Shown piece by piece: positions 35,129 through 45,942 of a DNA stretch of 64,000 nucleotides. The position numbers were made by a program, and so were the translations under genes. Origin of the DNA: Ceratobasidium sp. AG-K (taxonomy: Eukaryota; Basidiomycota; Agaricomycetes; Cantharellales; Ceratobasidiaceae); contig JAWNGF010000002.1 of NCBI GenBank assembly GCA_037039685.1, positions 1,612,001 to 1,676,000 of the forward strand, in the 5' to 3' direction. The notes beneath the pieces are model-generated. The model ran no database searches. It was given only the letters and a program-made list of their open reading frames with translations, and was not told the origin of the DNA. Position 1 is the stretch's first letter. Each line of letters opens with the position of its first letter.

Positions 35129-35992
35129 ATGCAATTCCCTGCGGTAGATCTCGACTCTGAGGCACGGCTGTATACTTCAAATGCAGAGCGAGAGAAGTAT
35201 GAATCCCAAGCGACGCTGTTTGGAATAATCGTAGCCTTGGAATATCTCGAACGGGCGTACATTCGTGACGCTATCAACGCAGCCGAGTATGGTGCAAGCC
35301 ACATTTACTAGACGATGACTGACAGTTGCAGGTACACTCCAGCGTGCACAAGGCTGCTTTCTCAATACAAGACGATGCTCAAACTCGTCGGCGATTCGGT
35401 CCCAAGCGTGGAGGAATTTATGCGACGGTACAACGTAAGTAGGTTATCCTTTGGACACCTATATCTCACTATTCATCGGTCAGCTGTGTAGATGGACCAC
35501 CCCGCTGCACTCCATAGGGTGCAAGTAGGTGTTCCGGCCACTATTGAGCACTCCTCCGAGCAACAAGGGTCCTCCGAAACCTCCAAGTGGGTCGCTGAGA
35601 CGACCCAGAGCTTCATCACGTTTATGGACGCACTCAACCTGCGGCTGAGGGCAAAGGATCAGCTTCATCCTCGTCTTCAAGAACTCATGACCGGATATGC
35701 GAGGTTTAAAGATTCGGCCAAGTGGGAGGGGAGAGGAAAGATAGTTAGTTGGTGAGTTCGGTTTTCCAAAGCGGTGGCCTCACGTCCGGGGTAACAATTC
35801 TCGTAGGCTCATTACCCTCAATGCAATGAAGGCGTCAGACGAAATCACAGAAGACCAAGCCCGACAGGTATGGCTAAATTTGTGATGTGATCATGAGCTG
35901 TCATTTACGATCATTTGTAGCTCCTGTTTGATATCGATCATGCATACCATGAATTCTTCAGCTCTCTTGGTGGTGGGCAGGATCATGCTTAG
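35129..35992 (+). CDS. VPS28: ESCRT-I subunit Vps28
   Basis: Five exons (35129-35286, 35332-35434, 35492-35751, 35807-35867, 35921-35992) give 217 residues, normal for Vps28. It joins Vps23 and Vps37 in ESCRT-I, which sorts ubiquitinated cargo into multivesicular bodies. The core region shows EREKYESQATLFGIIVALE and YLERAYIRDAI, then YTPACTRLLSQYKTMLK and VPSVEEFMRRYNMDHPAAL; the four-helix C-terminal domain shows SFITFMDALNLRL and ends in a short helix with FDIDHAYHEFFSSLG. The start at 35129 gives MQFPAVDLD just before the conserved RLYTSNAERE; an upstream small exon cannot be excluded. Confidence 0.93.
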
Positions 35993-36359
35993 CGCTTTCT
36001 CTTTTGATACTAGTCAGCCCAATGGTGTATGTTCGCCACGAGTTTCTATGGCGGCGCGTCACGAGCCCCGGTTTCCCAACAGCTCATATATATCCAGAAT
36101 TTATCTCCCATTTATTGACTGAATGTCTCCAGTTTGGGGCTCTCATAGTCGAGTACTTGTTGCCTGGGTGGCGTAAGTGGGAAATGGTGTGGCGTGGAAA
36201 TGGGTCACGCAAAGCCCTGGCGTGACATCACCGGATTTTGGTCTGTCCTATATTAAATCCGGGGAAGTTGTTCAACTATCGTGGTCAACCACATCTGCGC
36301 CAGCAGTTGGTGTAAAAGTCAAGTGCTATTTTGATCCTCGAGTCTAGTTCCAAGTCAAT
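35993..36359. other. Intergenic VPS28/OHR
   Basis: 3' region of VPS28 and promoter of the peroxidase gene. No gene was recognised. Confidence 0.5.
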
Positions 36360-37195
36360 ATGCTTGCAGCTCTCCGTTCTTCCGTTAATCTGACCGCTGC
36401 GGCGCGTCGTAGCGCGGTTCTCACACAACGCCGCACCGTGATTTCATTGGCCAGCACCAAAGTCAGTCGACAGAGTGATACGTACCGCGGCTTGCTAACA
36501 TCTGGCTCCTGTACAGTACACGGCTCACGTAGGTCGATCGTTAAATGTTGACCAAGGTAGACACTAACCATTGAATCTCTAGGCCACGGCTTCGGGCGCC
36601 GGCAGGAACGGCACCACCGAACTCGACAACGGAACACTCAAAGTCAACCTCGCGTCTCCAAAGGAGATGGGTGGTTCTGGTGATGGGAACAACCCCGAGC
36701 AGGTATGCAGTATCCCTCCGTGCGATTTGCCCATCGACTTTTGCTCATGAAACCCGAACCTTTAGCTCTTTGCGCTTGGATATGCTTGTGAGTTACGTCC
36801 GCAAACTCCGTAGGGCGTGCTTCTGACCGTCACTGGCACTATTCAGCCTGCTTCCTTGGCGCCCTTCAACTTGTCGCCAAGAATAAGAATGTCAAGCTTT
36901 CGGACAATGTCAAGATCAAGGCCGCCGTATCGATTGGTACGATCACACCAGCACAGGCCGTTTACCTGGGCTGATAATATTTTCATTAGGCGAAGCCAAA
37001 GGCTCTGGCGGGTTCGGTATTGGGGTGGAATTGACTGCCACTGGTGCGGATGCTGCTCTGGTTCACGAAGCTCACACGGTGCGTTTGGGAACATTGGAAG
37101 AGACTTATTGTTGTTGACATGGCTATCCATTCAAGGTTTGCCCTTACTCTCGTATTCTCAAGGAGGGGGCTGAGGTCAAGCTCAATGTTGCATAA
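36360..37195 (+). CDS. OsmC/Ohr-family organic hydroperoxide reductase, mitochondrial-type leader
   Basis: Seven exons (36360-36461, 36517-36528, 36583-36702, 36766-36787, 36847-36936, 36990-37078, 37136-37195) give 164 residues. Ohr proteins reduce organic and fatty hydroperoxides with two cysteines. Both are present: one in GYASCFLGAL and one in HTVCPYSR, and NPEQLFALGYA and GSGGFGIGVEL are typical of Ohr rather than OsmC. The first 35 residues are rich in Arg, Ser and Ala without acidic residues, so a mitochondrial targeting peptide is likely. Exon 2 is 12 nt (YTAH) and exon 4 is 22 nt. The family is mainly bacterial but is widespread in fungi. Confidence 0.9.
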
Positions 37196-37580
37196 ATGCG
37201 TAAAATAGCTGTAAAATCAATGATGCTGTCAAATTATTGGCTGACGGCCATTGAGTTGGCAAGACGCTTAGACTTTCGAGCATGTGAAGCCGAACGATGC
37301 ACAATTACAGTAAACGACTTAGCGGTTATTGCTTCCGGCTCTCAAGCAAAGCCAACTCCGCGAACGTGACCTTGTCGAAGCTTGGATTTGTGAACTTGGC
37401 GCGGAAGGTGTTCGGCATGCATCTCAGTTGGAAATGCAGAGCAACGATCGTGCAATTATAAGCGCGTTGAAGCATCAGAAAAACTATTCTACAGATTACA
37501 TGCCTATATAATTTAACCCAGACCAGTCCATGAACAAAGTATGAAACCCGCCGAGTACGCCACCCATTAGAATGCCCAAT
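37196..37580. other. Convergent 3' intergenic stretch
   Basis: Between the Ohr stop and the stop of the unknown minus-strand gene. It is AT-rich with no supported ORF. Confidence 0.5.
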
Positions 37581-39407
37581 CTACTTTTTGAGTTTGTCCA
37601 ACAAGTTACGTTCTACCCCTGCTTCGATTTTGCAACCCCACAGCTGACGTTTAGCAGCGGCAATTTTAGTCTCCAGTTCCTTTTTATGGGCTCTTGCGCG
37701 TTCGAGCAAAGCCTGCGCCTCGGCCTTGGCCGGAATACGTCTAGCCCTCGGAGCGGAATTGGTTGTGTTTGGCGGTTGTCCGAACGCAGGGAGGGTAGGC
37801 TGATCGAAAGTTTGCGCGGTTGTGTTGACCGTAGCAGATAACTGGGGCTCGCATCTGGAAGGGGACTGATCACTGGATAGCCAACCCTTGAGGAGGTCGT
37901 CCAGCGGGAGATTGGTGAGATCGCCCCACGACGCTGCAGGATCGGCAGGGCCTGGCTCAATTCCGGGGACTAGCACGGGAGAGGCGGGCCAGGCTGATGC
38001 AGATGCAGGTAGCGCGCCGAACAACTCCGCTAGATCGAAGTCGAGATCGGGGAGGTTTTGAGAGTTTGTCTGTAAGTACGCGGGATCTTGGGAGAGCGCG
38101 AGTAGTTCAGGATCGATAGCAATGTCCGCCTGAGCGGCAGAGTCGAATTCCGCTATTGGTGGAAGGGAAAAGGAATCAAGTCCGACGACTGGTGGGAAAT
38201 CGAACTGAGAGAATAGGTTCGACTCTGAGAGTTGTTTGGACGAAGACGGAATCCCAGAGGTATCGTGGGAGGGAAACGAGGTGGTGCTTGGAGTACCAGG
38301 CGTAGTAGGCATCGGGGTGGACGCGGCGGATGACTGACCAGCCGACGCGGCCTTGGAAATCATCTCTTCAGTGGCGCGCATCGCTTCCACTAGTTTCTTC
38401 AACAGCGCGAGACCAACTGCGGGCTCCGTCTGACGAGTTGGACCAGCTAAGTGTCGCAAGAGCCGTAGGAACGGGGTCCCCGTCAACCGACCATTGGCAA
38501 GATAAACTGCAGTGTCTCGGGGGACGGTACTTCGGCCACAAGGTGCCGTGGTAGGATTCTTTAGAATGGTTCGTAGTGTTTGGGAGAGGAGGTCCGAGGG
38601 ATCGTTTGGGAGCGCTTCAAGTAGCAAGCGGGCTTGCTGAGAACGATTGACGCGACGATTAGAGGTCTGTGGAGTTGACGTCGCTGATTGGCTAGGCATG
38701 GAGAATGTAGATGACTCGTCGGGTATGATGACGGGGTCGGTTGCAGTACCTGTGCCCGATACTACAGGCGCTTGAGTTGCCACATTGTGCGTAATGTTTG
38801 ACTTTCCTTTGGATCCGCGTGATATGCCGCGGGAGGGAGTTGTCGATGGGGCCAAGAGGCTCACGACCGATTGCAATTTTGTCGAGGTCAAAGATTGCCC
38901 GGGGGCTATCACTACCCCCAAATTCCCTGGAAGAAGGTCGTTAGAGAGTGAGGTTGAGATGGCTGGATGTGTAAGGTCCTCACCAAGTGAAGGTTTGTCA
39001 CTAGGTTTAGTGGTGTCCGAATCAACGCGTCGCTTTTTACTAGGCTGGCCAAATCCAGGCGACGCGTTACGTTTGGATCGGTTTAGGGGGCCTGACACTG
39101 TGTTCGAAATAAGTGGAATGCTAGCGCTGGACATATGCCCAGAGGAAGGAGGGTGTTCAGTTGAGCTAGGGACCGAAGAGTGTGCAATGGTCCCCACGTT
39201 TTGTGATACCACAGCGGCTCGAGGAAGCTGGATCACCGAGCGTTGCTGACATTGTGGTGTCTCGCTACTGTACTCATCATGGGACTCATCATCGCCAAAC
39301 AGAGAGTCGAGGTCGGAATGATCCTCATGGCCGGGAGAGGACATACTGGGTTCCACTGGTGGGTTAAGTCGAGAGGTGGGTAGAGATAGAGTGGACACGC
39401 GTACCAT
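37581..39407 (-). CDS. Uncharacterised disordered protein with C-terminal coiled coil
   Basis: A single intronless ORF of 608 codons, unusual beside the intron-dense neighbours. I do not recognise the family. The N-terminus is acidic (DHSDLDSLFGDDESHDEYS) and then Ser/Pro/Thr-rich, with a basic patch NRSKRNASPGFGQPSKKRR that looks like a nuclear localisation signal. A folded-looking middle (about 255-345) contains LLLEALPNDPSDLLSQTLRT and FLRLLRHLAGP. The last 55 residues form a strong heptad helix (AQALLERARAHKKELETKIA). Acidic DSLFGD-like motifs, an NLS and a coiled coil suggest a nuclear or transcription-related role, but this is inference. An internal ATG at 39344 is an alternative start. 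Confidence 0.75.
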   Translation of the reverse strand: MVRVSTLSLPTSRLNPPVEPSMSSPGHEDHSDLDSLFGDDESHDEYSSETPQCQQRSVIQLPRAAVVSQNVGTIAHSSVPSSTEHPPSSGHMSSASIPLISNTVSGPLNRSKRNASPGFGQPSKKRRVDSDTTKPSDKPSLGEDLTHPAISTSLSNDLLPGNLGVVIAPGQSLTSTKLQSVVSLLAPSTTPSRGISRGSKGKSNITHNVATQAPVVSGTGTATDPVIIPDESSTFSMPSQSATSTPQTSNRRVNRSQQARLLLEALPNDPSDLLSQTLRTILKNPTTAPCGRSTVPRDTAVYLANGRLTGTPFLRLLRHLAGPTRQTEPAVGLALLKKLVEAMRATEEMISKAASAGQSSAASTPMPTTPGTPSTTSFPSHDTSGIPSSSKQLSESNLFSQFDFPPVVGLDSFSLPPIAEFDSAAQADIAIDPELLALSQDPAYLQTNSQNLPDLDFDLAELFGALPASASAWPASPVLVPGIEPGPADPAASWGDLTNLPLDDLLKGWLSSDQSPSRCEPQLSATVNTTAQTFDQPTLPAFGQPPNTTNSAPRARRIPAKAEAQALLERARAHKKELETKIAAAKRQLWGCKIEAGVERNLLDKLKK

Positions 39408-39872
39408 ATACGATCGCAGGTTGCAGGAGGGTCGTGTAATCGCGAGGTGCGAGTGGTGGTTGTGTTCAAGTTCAAATTGTTCAAGTCCAGGGTTAATGGG
39501 CGTATGTAATGGTCAGGTGACCAATCAAAGTTTCCTCGCCACCGCAACTTACGTTGGGATAACTCACCCCTGGACGCGTTTTCGACTAGTGGTATAGAAA
39601 AACTTAGGCCTCATTAACTCTTAACTATCGGGGGACATATCTTCCCTCGTGTTCTTATCCGCTCCCCCCTCCTCGACTCGATCGCTATCTCGGTTCATCA
39701 ATCTCGATAGCACCCAACTTGGACCTTGCGATAGACTTTGAATACGAGAAATCCAAGGCAATTCGCCACAGACGAGCCAAGCCGCCTGCTGTATCCGCCG
39801 CATCTCTTTCTCCAGGTCAACATTGCTTAGTTCCGTCGCTCCATAGCGATATTACAAGTCTGACTATATGCG
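39408..39872. promoter_or_regulatory. Divergent intergenic region upstream of PRMT5
   Basis: 465 bp between two divergent start codons. An open stretch at 39719-39832 ending in a CTCCAG|GTCAAC-like junction could be an upstream PRMT5 exon, because the reading DLAIDFEY resembles the start of PRMT5 proteins. I could not join it convincingly. Confidence 0.4.
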
Positions 39873-42799
39873 ATGAGTCGCTCAACATATTCCCACTTTG
39901 TGACTATTGGCCAGGGTCATTCATCCAGTGACGAAGCTACTGAGATTCACGATTATGTTCCATCTGACGACCTTCAGTCGCAAATTGACGAAGCCCTTGC
40001 AGCAAATTATGACAGTGTTTCGCTGTTTTTGACCAACGATCACTGGAAAACCCGATGGCAAAGAATGTGCCTTAGTGGGCCTAGCACTCCACCAAACTAT
40101 CCAGATAGAATACAGGATCAACGTTCTCCGGCTCGCATTAAACTTGAGAACACAGAATCCGGCTTATTCAAAGTAGCGTATGGTCCCAAAGACGCCGAAA
40201 TTGAGATGGAGGCCGAGTTATGGAGGGCCGGAGGAGGGTTTCGGCGAGAAGAGGTTAATCTCATGCGGAATGGCGAGTTGCGACTTGATTCACGAGTTTA
40301 ATTTCTGATCGTTTGCCTAGACCAAGCAACACATGTCATTGGATTTGTTTCAGACTGGCTAGAATTAGACTCACCAGTCGAAGGTGTGCGGTACGACTCC
40401 GAATTGGTAGGTGTTATATTGTTCACACGTGGTTCGTACCTAGACTGAACATATACGTAGGCTCTCCGCCAAGAGCTTCAGTTTGCATCTTATTTGGGCA
40501 TCACAAATGTCGTCCTTCCTGCACCTCGACGCAATCACCAAATCACTGCATACGCTCGTGCCATTGGCGACTGTCTCGCCTCTTCGTCGGTTTCCCCTTA
40601 TATGACATTCTCCGTGCGCATCCCAGTGTGTGATGTACCTCCCGAAGAAGGGTCGGCAGCAAAAGGCGTAAGCGGCCATGAAGATGAACTCAGCGCGACC
40701 TGGCAAATGTGGAACACGATCAGGATGGTATGCGGTCCCAGTCAGAGGCTATCCGTCGGTAAGTTCGCACTCCCTTTACCTTTGGTCTGGTCTGGACTCA
40801 GTCTTGAGCAGCGCTCGACCTAACCCCCGCCTTGCCCTCTCTACCTGGGGTTCTGGCGCGATGGTCTGCTGAGCATGTGCAGCACTTGATTATACCCGCT
40901 ACAACATTCATACCAAACGCCAAGGGATATCCTGTTCTGGCAAAACTCATGCAAGGCTTCTTGCGAGACGTTTTCAAGGTACCGGGTGCTCTCTGCCTCC
41001 TAGTTCAAACACTCAGTGTCCCCTGCTAGAATCATCCCAACGTAATTCTCTCTAAAACCCAGTCCAAACTTCATAAATCGGGTGGGGAGATGGCATACGC
41101 CCAGTACATACGACATCTAGAGAAAACGAGTCCTTCCATAGTGGCTAGGGACGCGGAGGATGGCCTTACTGTTGAGAGCTTTGGACGAGGCTACGAAGAT
41201 TATTTGCAGGCGCCGCTTCAAGTAAGTGAACTTCTTTATTTGCCTATCCCAGTATTTACGCTATAAAGCCATTGATGGACAACCTGGCGAGCGTGACCTA
41301 TGAGGTTTTTGAAAAGGACCCAGTTAAATACCGCCAATATGAGCAGGTATGTCACATCTTTGTTATTTTGAACTATATCTTCGTTGAAACTGCTAATAGG
41401 CTGTTTATCGGGCGTTGCTGGATAACCCCCCTGAGTCTACAACGTGAGCCGTTCCGCCCCTGGCCTAGTTATTGATCTCATTTTTTGGGGCACAAGTATC
41501 ATATGCGTCGCTGGTGCGGGGAGAGGCCCGATTGTTTCCAACTGCGTTCGCGCGGTCGAGAGATCAGGTCGGGATGCGCGAATATATGCAATCGAAAAGA
41601 ATCCGAGTGCATTCGTAACGTGCGCAACCTCCATCCTCTCGGTAAATTCATCAACTAAATTAATACAGGCTTCAAGGGCGCAAAGCGCGGGAATGGCCCG
41701 ACATAGTGAAGATCAAGTTTGGCGATATGCGTACGGTGCAGCTTCCGGAACCAGTGGATATTCTTGTCAGTGAACTCCTGGGGTCTTTTGGCGACAACGA
41801 ACTCAGTCCAGAGTGTCTTGACGGAGCGATGAGGTTACTCAAACGTTGGTTTACCTATTGTATGCGCGATTAGTATAATAACTGACCAGAAGTTAGCGGA
41901 TGGTATCTCTATTCCTTCGTCCTATACGGCCTATCTTGCGCCCATATCGGCCTCTAAACTTTACAACGATCCCAGCGGCACACTGCGAGAATCAAAGGGG
42001 TCTGAAACACCCTACGTGGTGATGTTGCATGCCACGAATACCTTGAGTGTGGACGCAGGAGAGGATCACTCCAGGTGTGGTCCGGCGATTCAAGACTGCT
42101 GGACCTTCGAACATCCCAGGAAGATAGTCCTTGATCCTCAAGGTATGCCCGATCGATATGTTGCAGCCCGGTTTCTCGCGATAATGTTCTTACATCTGGA
42201 TCCTGCTTAGGTCTTCCGATCACGAACACGCACAATAATGCTGCCTGTCACTTGACTTTCCACATCCCCTACGCAGGGCTTATGCATGGCTTGGCTGGAT
42301 ACTTTGAAGCAGTATTATACAAGGATGTCGGTATTACGACGCATCCGGAGCGGATGGCTAAGGTATCGCCGAACATGCTGAGCTGGTTCCCCATTTTCTT
42401 CCCTTTCAAGGTATGTGGCTTCCTTACTGAAACACATTGGTTTTCTCAGTTGTAATAATAAACCAGGAACCGCTTTATCTACCTTCGAATTCCGAACTTG
42501 ACGTTTACATGTGGAGACTCACTGACACCAAAAAGGTGTGGTACGAGTGGATGGCAGAGTCATTCCTTCCCAGCATCGCTCCGTCCACAACAACGGCAAA
42601 CAGCCCTACGGGAACGAATATGCTCGGGGTGACGTTGAATCAGCTCCTCCCCAGCCCTATGATGGACGCGCCTCCTGGCTGGGGGCATGGCAAGGCGGAC
42701 AGCACTATTTCCGAAGCACCAGAGCGAGAGCTGAGGGTGAAGATCGGGCAAACAGCGCTACACAATCCTGCAGGAAGAAGCAGTTGGATTGGGCTATGA
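39873..42799 (+). CDS. PRMT5: Protein arginine methyltransferase 5
   Basis: Twelve exons (39873-40272, 40321-40406, 40461-40758, 40812-40978, 41030-41221, 41269-41346, 41400-41443, 41497-41619, 41669-41844, 41897-42142, 42211-42410, 42467-42799) give 780 residues. PRMT5 (Hsl7/Skb1) makes symmetric dimethylarginine on Sm proteins and histones. The TIM-barrel N-half has [18 protein letters not shown] and SDWLELDSP. The catalytic half has the SAM loop [22 protein letters not shown], the double-E loop [15 protein letters not shown], and the beta-barrel [17 protein letters not shown]. The first intron (40273-40320) is GC-AG. It is a multiple of three long but holds an in-frame TAA, so retention would truncate the protein near residue 142. 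The exact start is uncertain and an upstream exon is possible. Confidence 0.93.
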
Positions 42800-43086
42800 C
42801 GTTGATGCCACTGAACAGCTACGCATAAAAGCCGTACGCGATTAAAATACTTTGTAATGAAACACATCGTGACGCATATACAACCCGAGATAGCTGCGAT
42901 CGAGACTCGCTCGCCTCATCCATCAGGATCAAATTCCGGAACTCATCCAACGCACGCCTCTTGGCGCCTAGATAACCTGTCCACCACAGCAAGCTCCGAC
43001 ATATCTTTACTTACCAGCCCTTTAAGCAGAAGTTAACACCACTTGAATTGTCTGGTTTCCTTTTCCAAACCTAAACCAAATATTCA

Positions 43087-44194
43087 ATGTCGGGCGGCTC
43101 CCTATCCTCCGACTTTGACTTTGTACCTAATGACGAGCTATCGGCGGGCTTCGTAAAAAGGTTTCAGTCTTACTGGCCAGAGCACTCAATAGAAGAATAG
43201 TAAGTGGTGGCTAAGCCTTGAAGCCGAACATCAGTAGCAAGCGCCCTGCTCCAAAATACTAAAGTTAGCGCAGTCCTAATTATCCTCGGCAGAAAACAGC
43301 AGCTGTGCTCCTCCTACTCTTTTTACGAGGTGGTCATCTACGAGTCCTGTTAACAACAAGGTCAAAGCATCTACGTTCGCATCCGGGGCAAGTTGCACTT
43401 CCCGGTGGGAAAACAGACGCAACCGACCCTACCCCCATAGCCACGGCGGTGTGTCATTCTCATCCGTGCAGTTCGTACCAGCTCTGAAGGCGGTTTACTT
43501 CTGACAGTTGAGAGAGGCACACGAAGAAATTGGTCTCCCACCATCAAGCAGAAGCGTACATGTTTTGGGCTTACTCTCGCCATTTCTCTCCCTTTATAGA
43601 CTCGCCGTGACGCCTGTGGTTGCGTTCTTGAGCGACCTCACCTTGCTGGAACAACTTAAACCAAATCCCGACGAGGTTGACGAGATCTTCGACCACCCAC
43701 TTGAAGCCATTCTCACGCCAGAGATTGTGGCAAGCATTGGCGCTTCTTCCTCGAAGCCCCTATCAGCTCGTGGTAGCTCACAATGGCCTTACCAATCCGA
43801 ATATCATGTATTCCATTTCAACAGGATGAGATGAAAAGAATCTGATAAACTTTATTTCAGGAAGTTAAAGACACACAGTGGCTCCGTGGCACTTGGTATC
43901 GTATGCACAAATTCCGTACTACCACCACACCGATCACAGGACTCACTTCCGACATACTTGTATGCGCGCCGTTTTTATGGATATCAATATAACTGATACT
44001 CCCGTACCTCTCAGATATTAGCGGCTCAAATAGCATATAGTCGCAACACAGATTACGAAAGATACGCAGAGAACCAGATTGCGTTTGGCATTGCACTTCA
44101 GTGGGCGGTGGAACAGTACGAACAAGACGCTCAGAGTGCACCCGAACGAGAGCTTGAGGGACGCGAGTCGCACATCGAAGGGCTCGCGGATTGA
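43087..44194 (+). CDS. Nudix hydrolase, second CoA diphosphatase-like paralogue
   Basis: Five exons (43087-43199, 43274-43448, 43508-43807, 43861-43959, 44015-44194) give 288 residues. It is clearly related to the gene at 7491-8534: both share VLLTTRSK-LRSHPGQVALPGG, TA-LREAHEE-GL, HVL--L-PF, VDEI-DHPLEA-L, YRMHKFR and GLTSDIL, and their intron positions correspond one to one. The N-terminus and the last 50 residues differ. The Nudix residues REAHEEIGL are intact, so both copies may be active, perhaps in different compartments or on different acyl-CoAs. The short 5' intron uses the acceptor CGCAG at 43273; the nearer TTAG would break phase. Confidence 0.88.
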
Positions 44195-44248
44195 ACAACT
44201 AATTCACATTTGTATTGAGAGCCCAATAACATGTGCTACCGAGGAGAA

Positions 44249-45184
44249 TTACACTTCTGTGGACTTGGCCTCAAGTTCCTCGGCTGCCTTCCAAATAAGC
44301 CCCCATCTACCGTCATCCCACTCCAGCAATTCTTTCCATCGCCATCCATCAGGTCCTTCAGCTCGACGGAGCCAAATTATCAGGGACGCTATGATCAGGT
44401 CCGAGTTCGAAATCTCTTTCCCCATCACAAACGGGCCTACTTCTTCCATCGATCCGTTGAAGTTAAGGGCATGTGCAACTTGAGCCCATGAGCTCCTAAC
44501 ATCGGTGGTCCATTTGGCATCTTCCTCCTTCAGAACTTCAGCCAGGGGTTTTCCAAACTTTTCTTCGCGAGTCCGTATAAAGTACTCGTGCCCCCTGTCA
44601 TCCAATATATGATTTATCCCGATTAAAGGTCTAGCAATATCGCCTATATTGTTATGAATGGGAAGACCGAGGGTAATCGTCAGTGCACGATGTAGCGCGG
44701 TTGAATTGTGGGGGAAAAGTGCTGGATAGCTTGGTGGTGGGTATGTGCGCTCAAGGTAAATAGCGATATTCCAAGAGTCCGAAACGTAGGTTGGCTTGCC
44801 GCCAGGTTCAGACGAAGGGTCCGCAATGACTATCCCATAGTAACCGTGGGTTAGTGTATACATAAAGTATCAAACGACTCATAGTGTATTTACCTGGAAC
44901 AGTCCAGGGAAACTTTCCATTTGGAGCGCCAGGAAGGGCACCGAGTTTCTTCATAGTGGGCGCGATGTCCGGATACGATATGTATTCGACACGGAATGGC
45001 AGTCCCTTGTGGATCAAGGCGAGTCTGCCATGAGCATGATATCATTTATCCCCGTTAGCAAATGCCACATAGATCAATACTTTGGGTTAACATACCGTGT
45101 CCTGTATGTATTCGGTGACCATGGCGTATTATCTTGACTCGCAAGGTCATAGAAGATGATAGGTGACTCTTTGGTAGCTGCCAT
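44249..45184 (-). CDS. Glutathione S-transferase-like protein
   Basis: Three exons (45096-45184, 44894-45024, 44249-44829) give 266 residues. The N-terminal thioredoxin fold reads PIIFYDLASQDNTPWSPN followed by RLALIHKGLPFRVEYISYPDI and KFPWTVPVIADP; the helical C-terminal half includes SDSWNIAIYLERTYP, SDLIIASLIIWLRR and GWRWKELLEW. This is the fungal beta-etherase/UstS-like GST group, where Ser and Asn near the N-terminus replace the classic catalytic Tyr. Those enzymes act on aromatic ethers or on secondary metabolites; the substrate here is unknown. It is not part of a visible biosynthetic cluster. Confidence 0.85.
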
Positions 45185-45518
45185 AGCACTTTGCTGCGAC
45201 GGGGTGGGGTATAACTAGCCCGGCTGACAATACCTACACCATAAATAAATCCTTGCAGCATGACCAATCAAGCTGGTGACTCGAAGTCGAAGCACCTGGA
45301 GCGCCAAAGCACGATATCACAATGAGTTCGATCTCTGCGGAGATGACAAACATGCATTCGGAGCATCAAACAGGGAATAGTATGCCCGAAGGTTCCGATG
45401 TTCTGTAAGAATGGGATGATTTCACAGCGAATGGGACGTGAATGGTGCACTCACCATATGGACAAGAGGTGCTCCTCGCTGATCTCGGAGCGCCCTCTCA
45501 TATTCCCCAACACTGCCT
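45185..45518. other. Intergenic GST/MoaD-like
   Basis: Promoter side of the GST gene and 3' side of the MoaD-like gene, both on the minus strand. No ORF is supported. Confidence 0.45.
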
Positions 45519-45853
45519 TCAACCTCCAGAAACGGGACAGATGACGCCAACTTCCTCCCCTCCCTTTAGCACCATCGTTGAAACGTCACCCTCGTCGACC
45601 ATCTCCTCATCAACACTCCACGAGCTAGTCTGTAGGACCTCTCGGAGCTTGGTGTCAGGATGCCGGTCGCAAAGGAGGCTCGCAAGTTGTGAGAGAGGAA
45701 CGCCAGCCGAGTCAGCAGGCAAGGGAACAACCTCTCGATGAACCCCAGTTTCCGTTCGAGCAGCTATAACAAATGTTCTTAGGACATAATACATATTTAA
45801 AGCGTATTTTCCCTACCTGCAAAGTAGAGTACCGTAAACGACTTTTCAGCCAT
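45519..45853 (-). CDS. Molybdopterin synthase small subunit-like (MoaD/MOCS2A)
   Basis: Two exons (45817-45853, 45519-45763) give 93 residues. The short beta-grasp protein starts MAEKSFTVLYFAAARTETG, as MoaD-type sulfur carriers do (strand, then AA-RE-G), and ends VGVICPVSGG. The terminal Gly-Gly is the key feature: it is adenylated and thiocarboxylated to carry sulfur into molybdopterin. It fits the usual size of the family. The large subunit (MoaE/MOCS2B) is not in this window. A ThiS- or Urm1-type carrier is less likely because of the CPPVSGG-like end and the internal SQLASLL region. Confidence 0.82.
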
Positions 45854-45942
45854 GGTGGTCGGGTTTGTTGGGAGATGTGGGCGCTTGTTAGCGTCGATCA
45901 CGGAAACTTTGGTGGCGATCAGTTCATCTCTTGACGTCCAAG
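45854..45942. promoter_or_regulatory. 89-bp divergent promoter, MoaD-like/pICln
   Basis: Only 89 bp separate the divergent start codons at 45853 and 45943. No TATA element is obvious. Confidence 0.55.
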
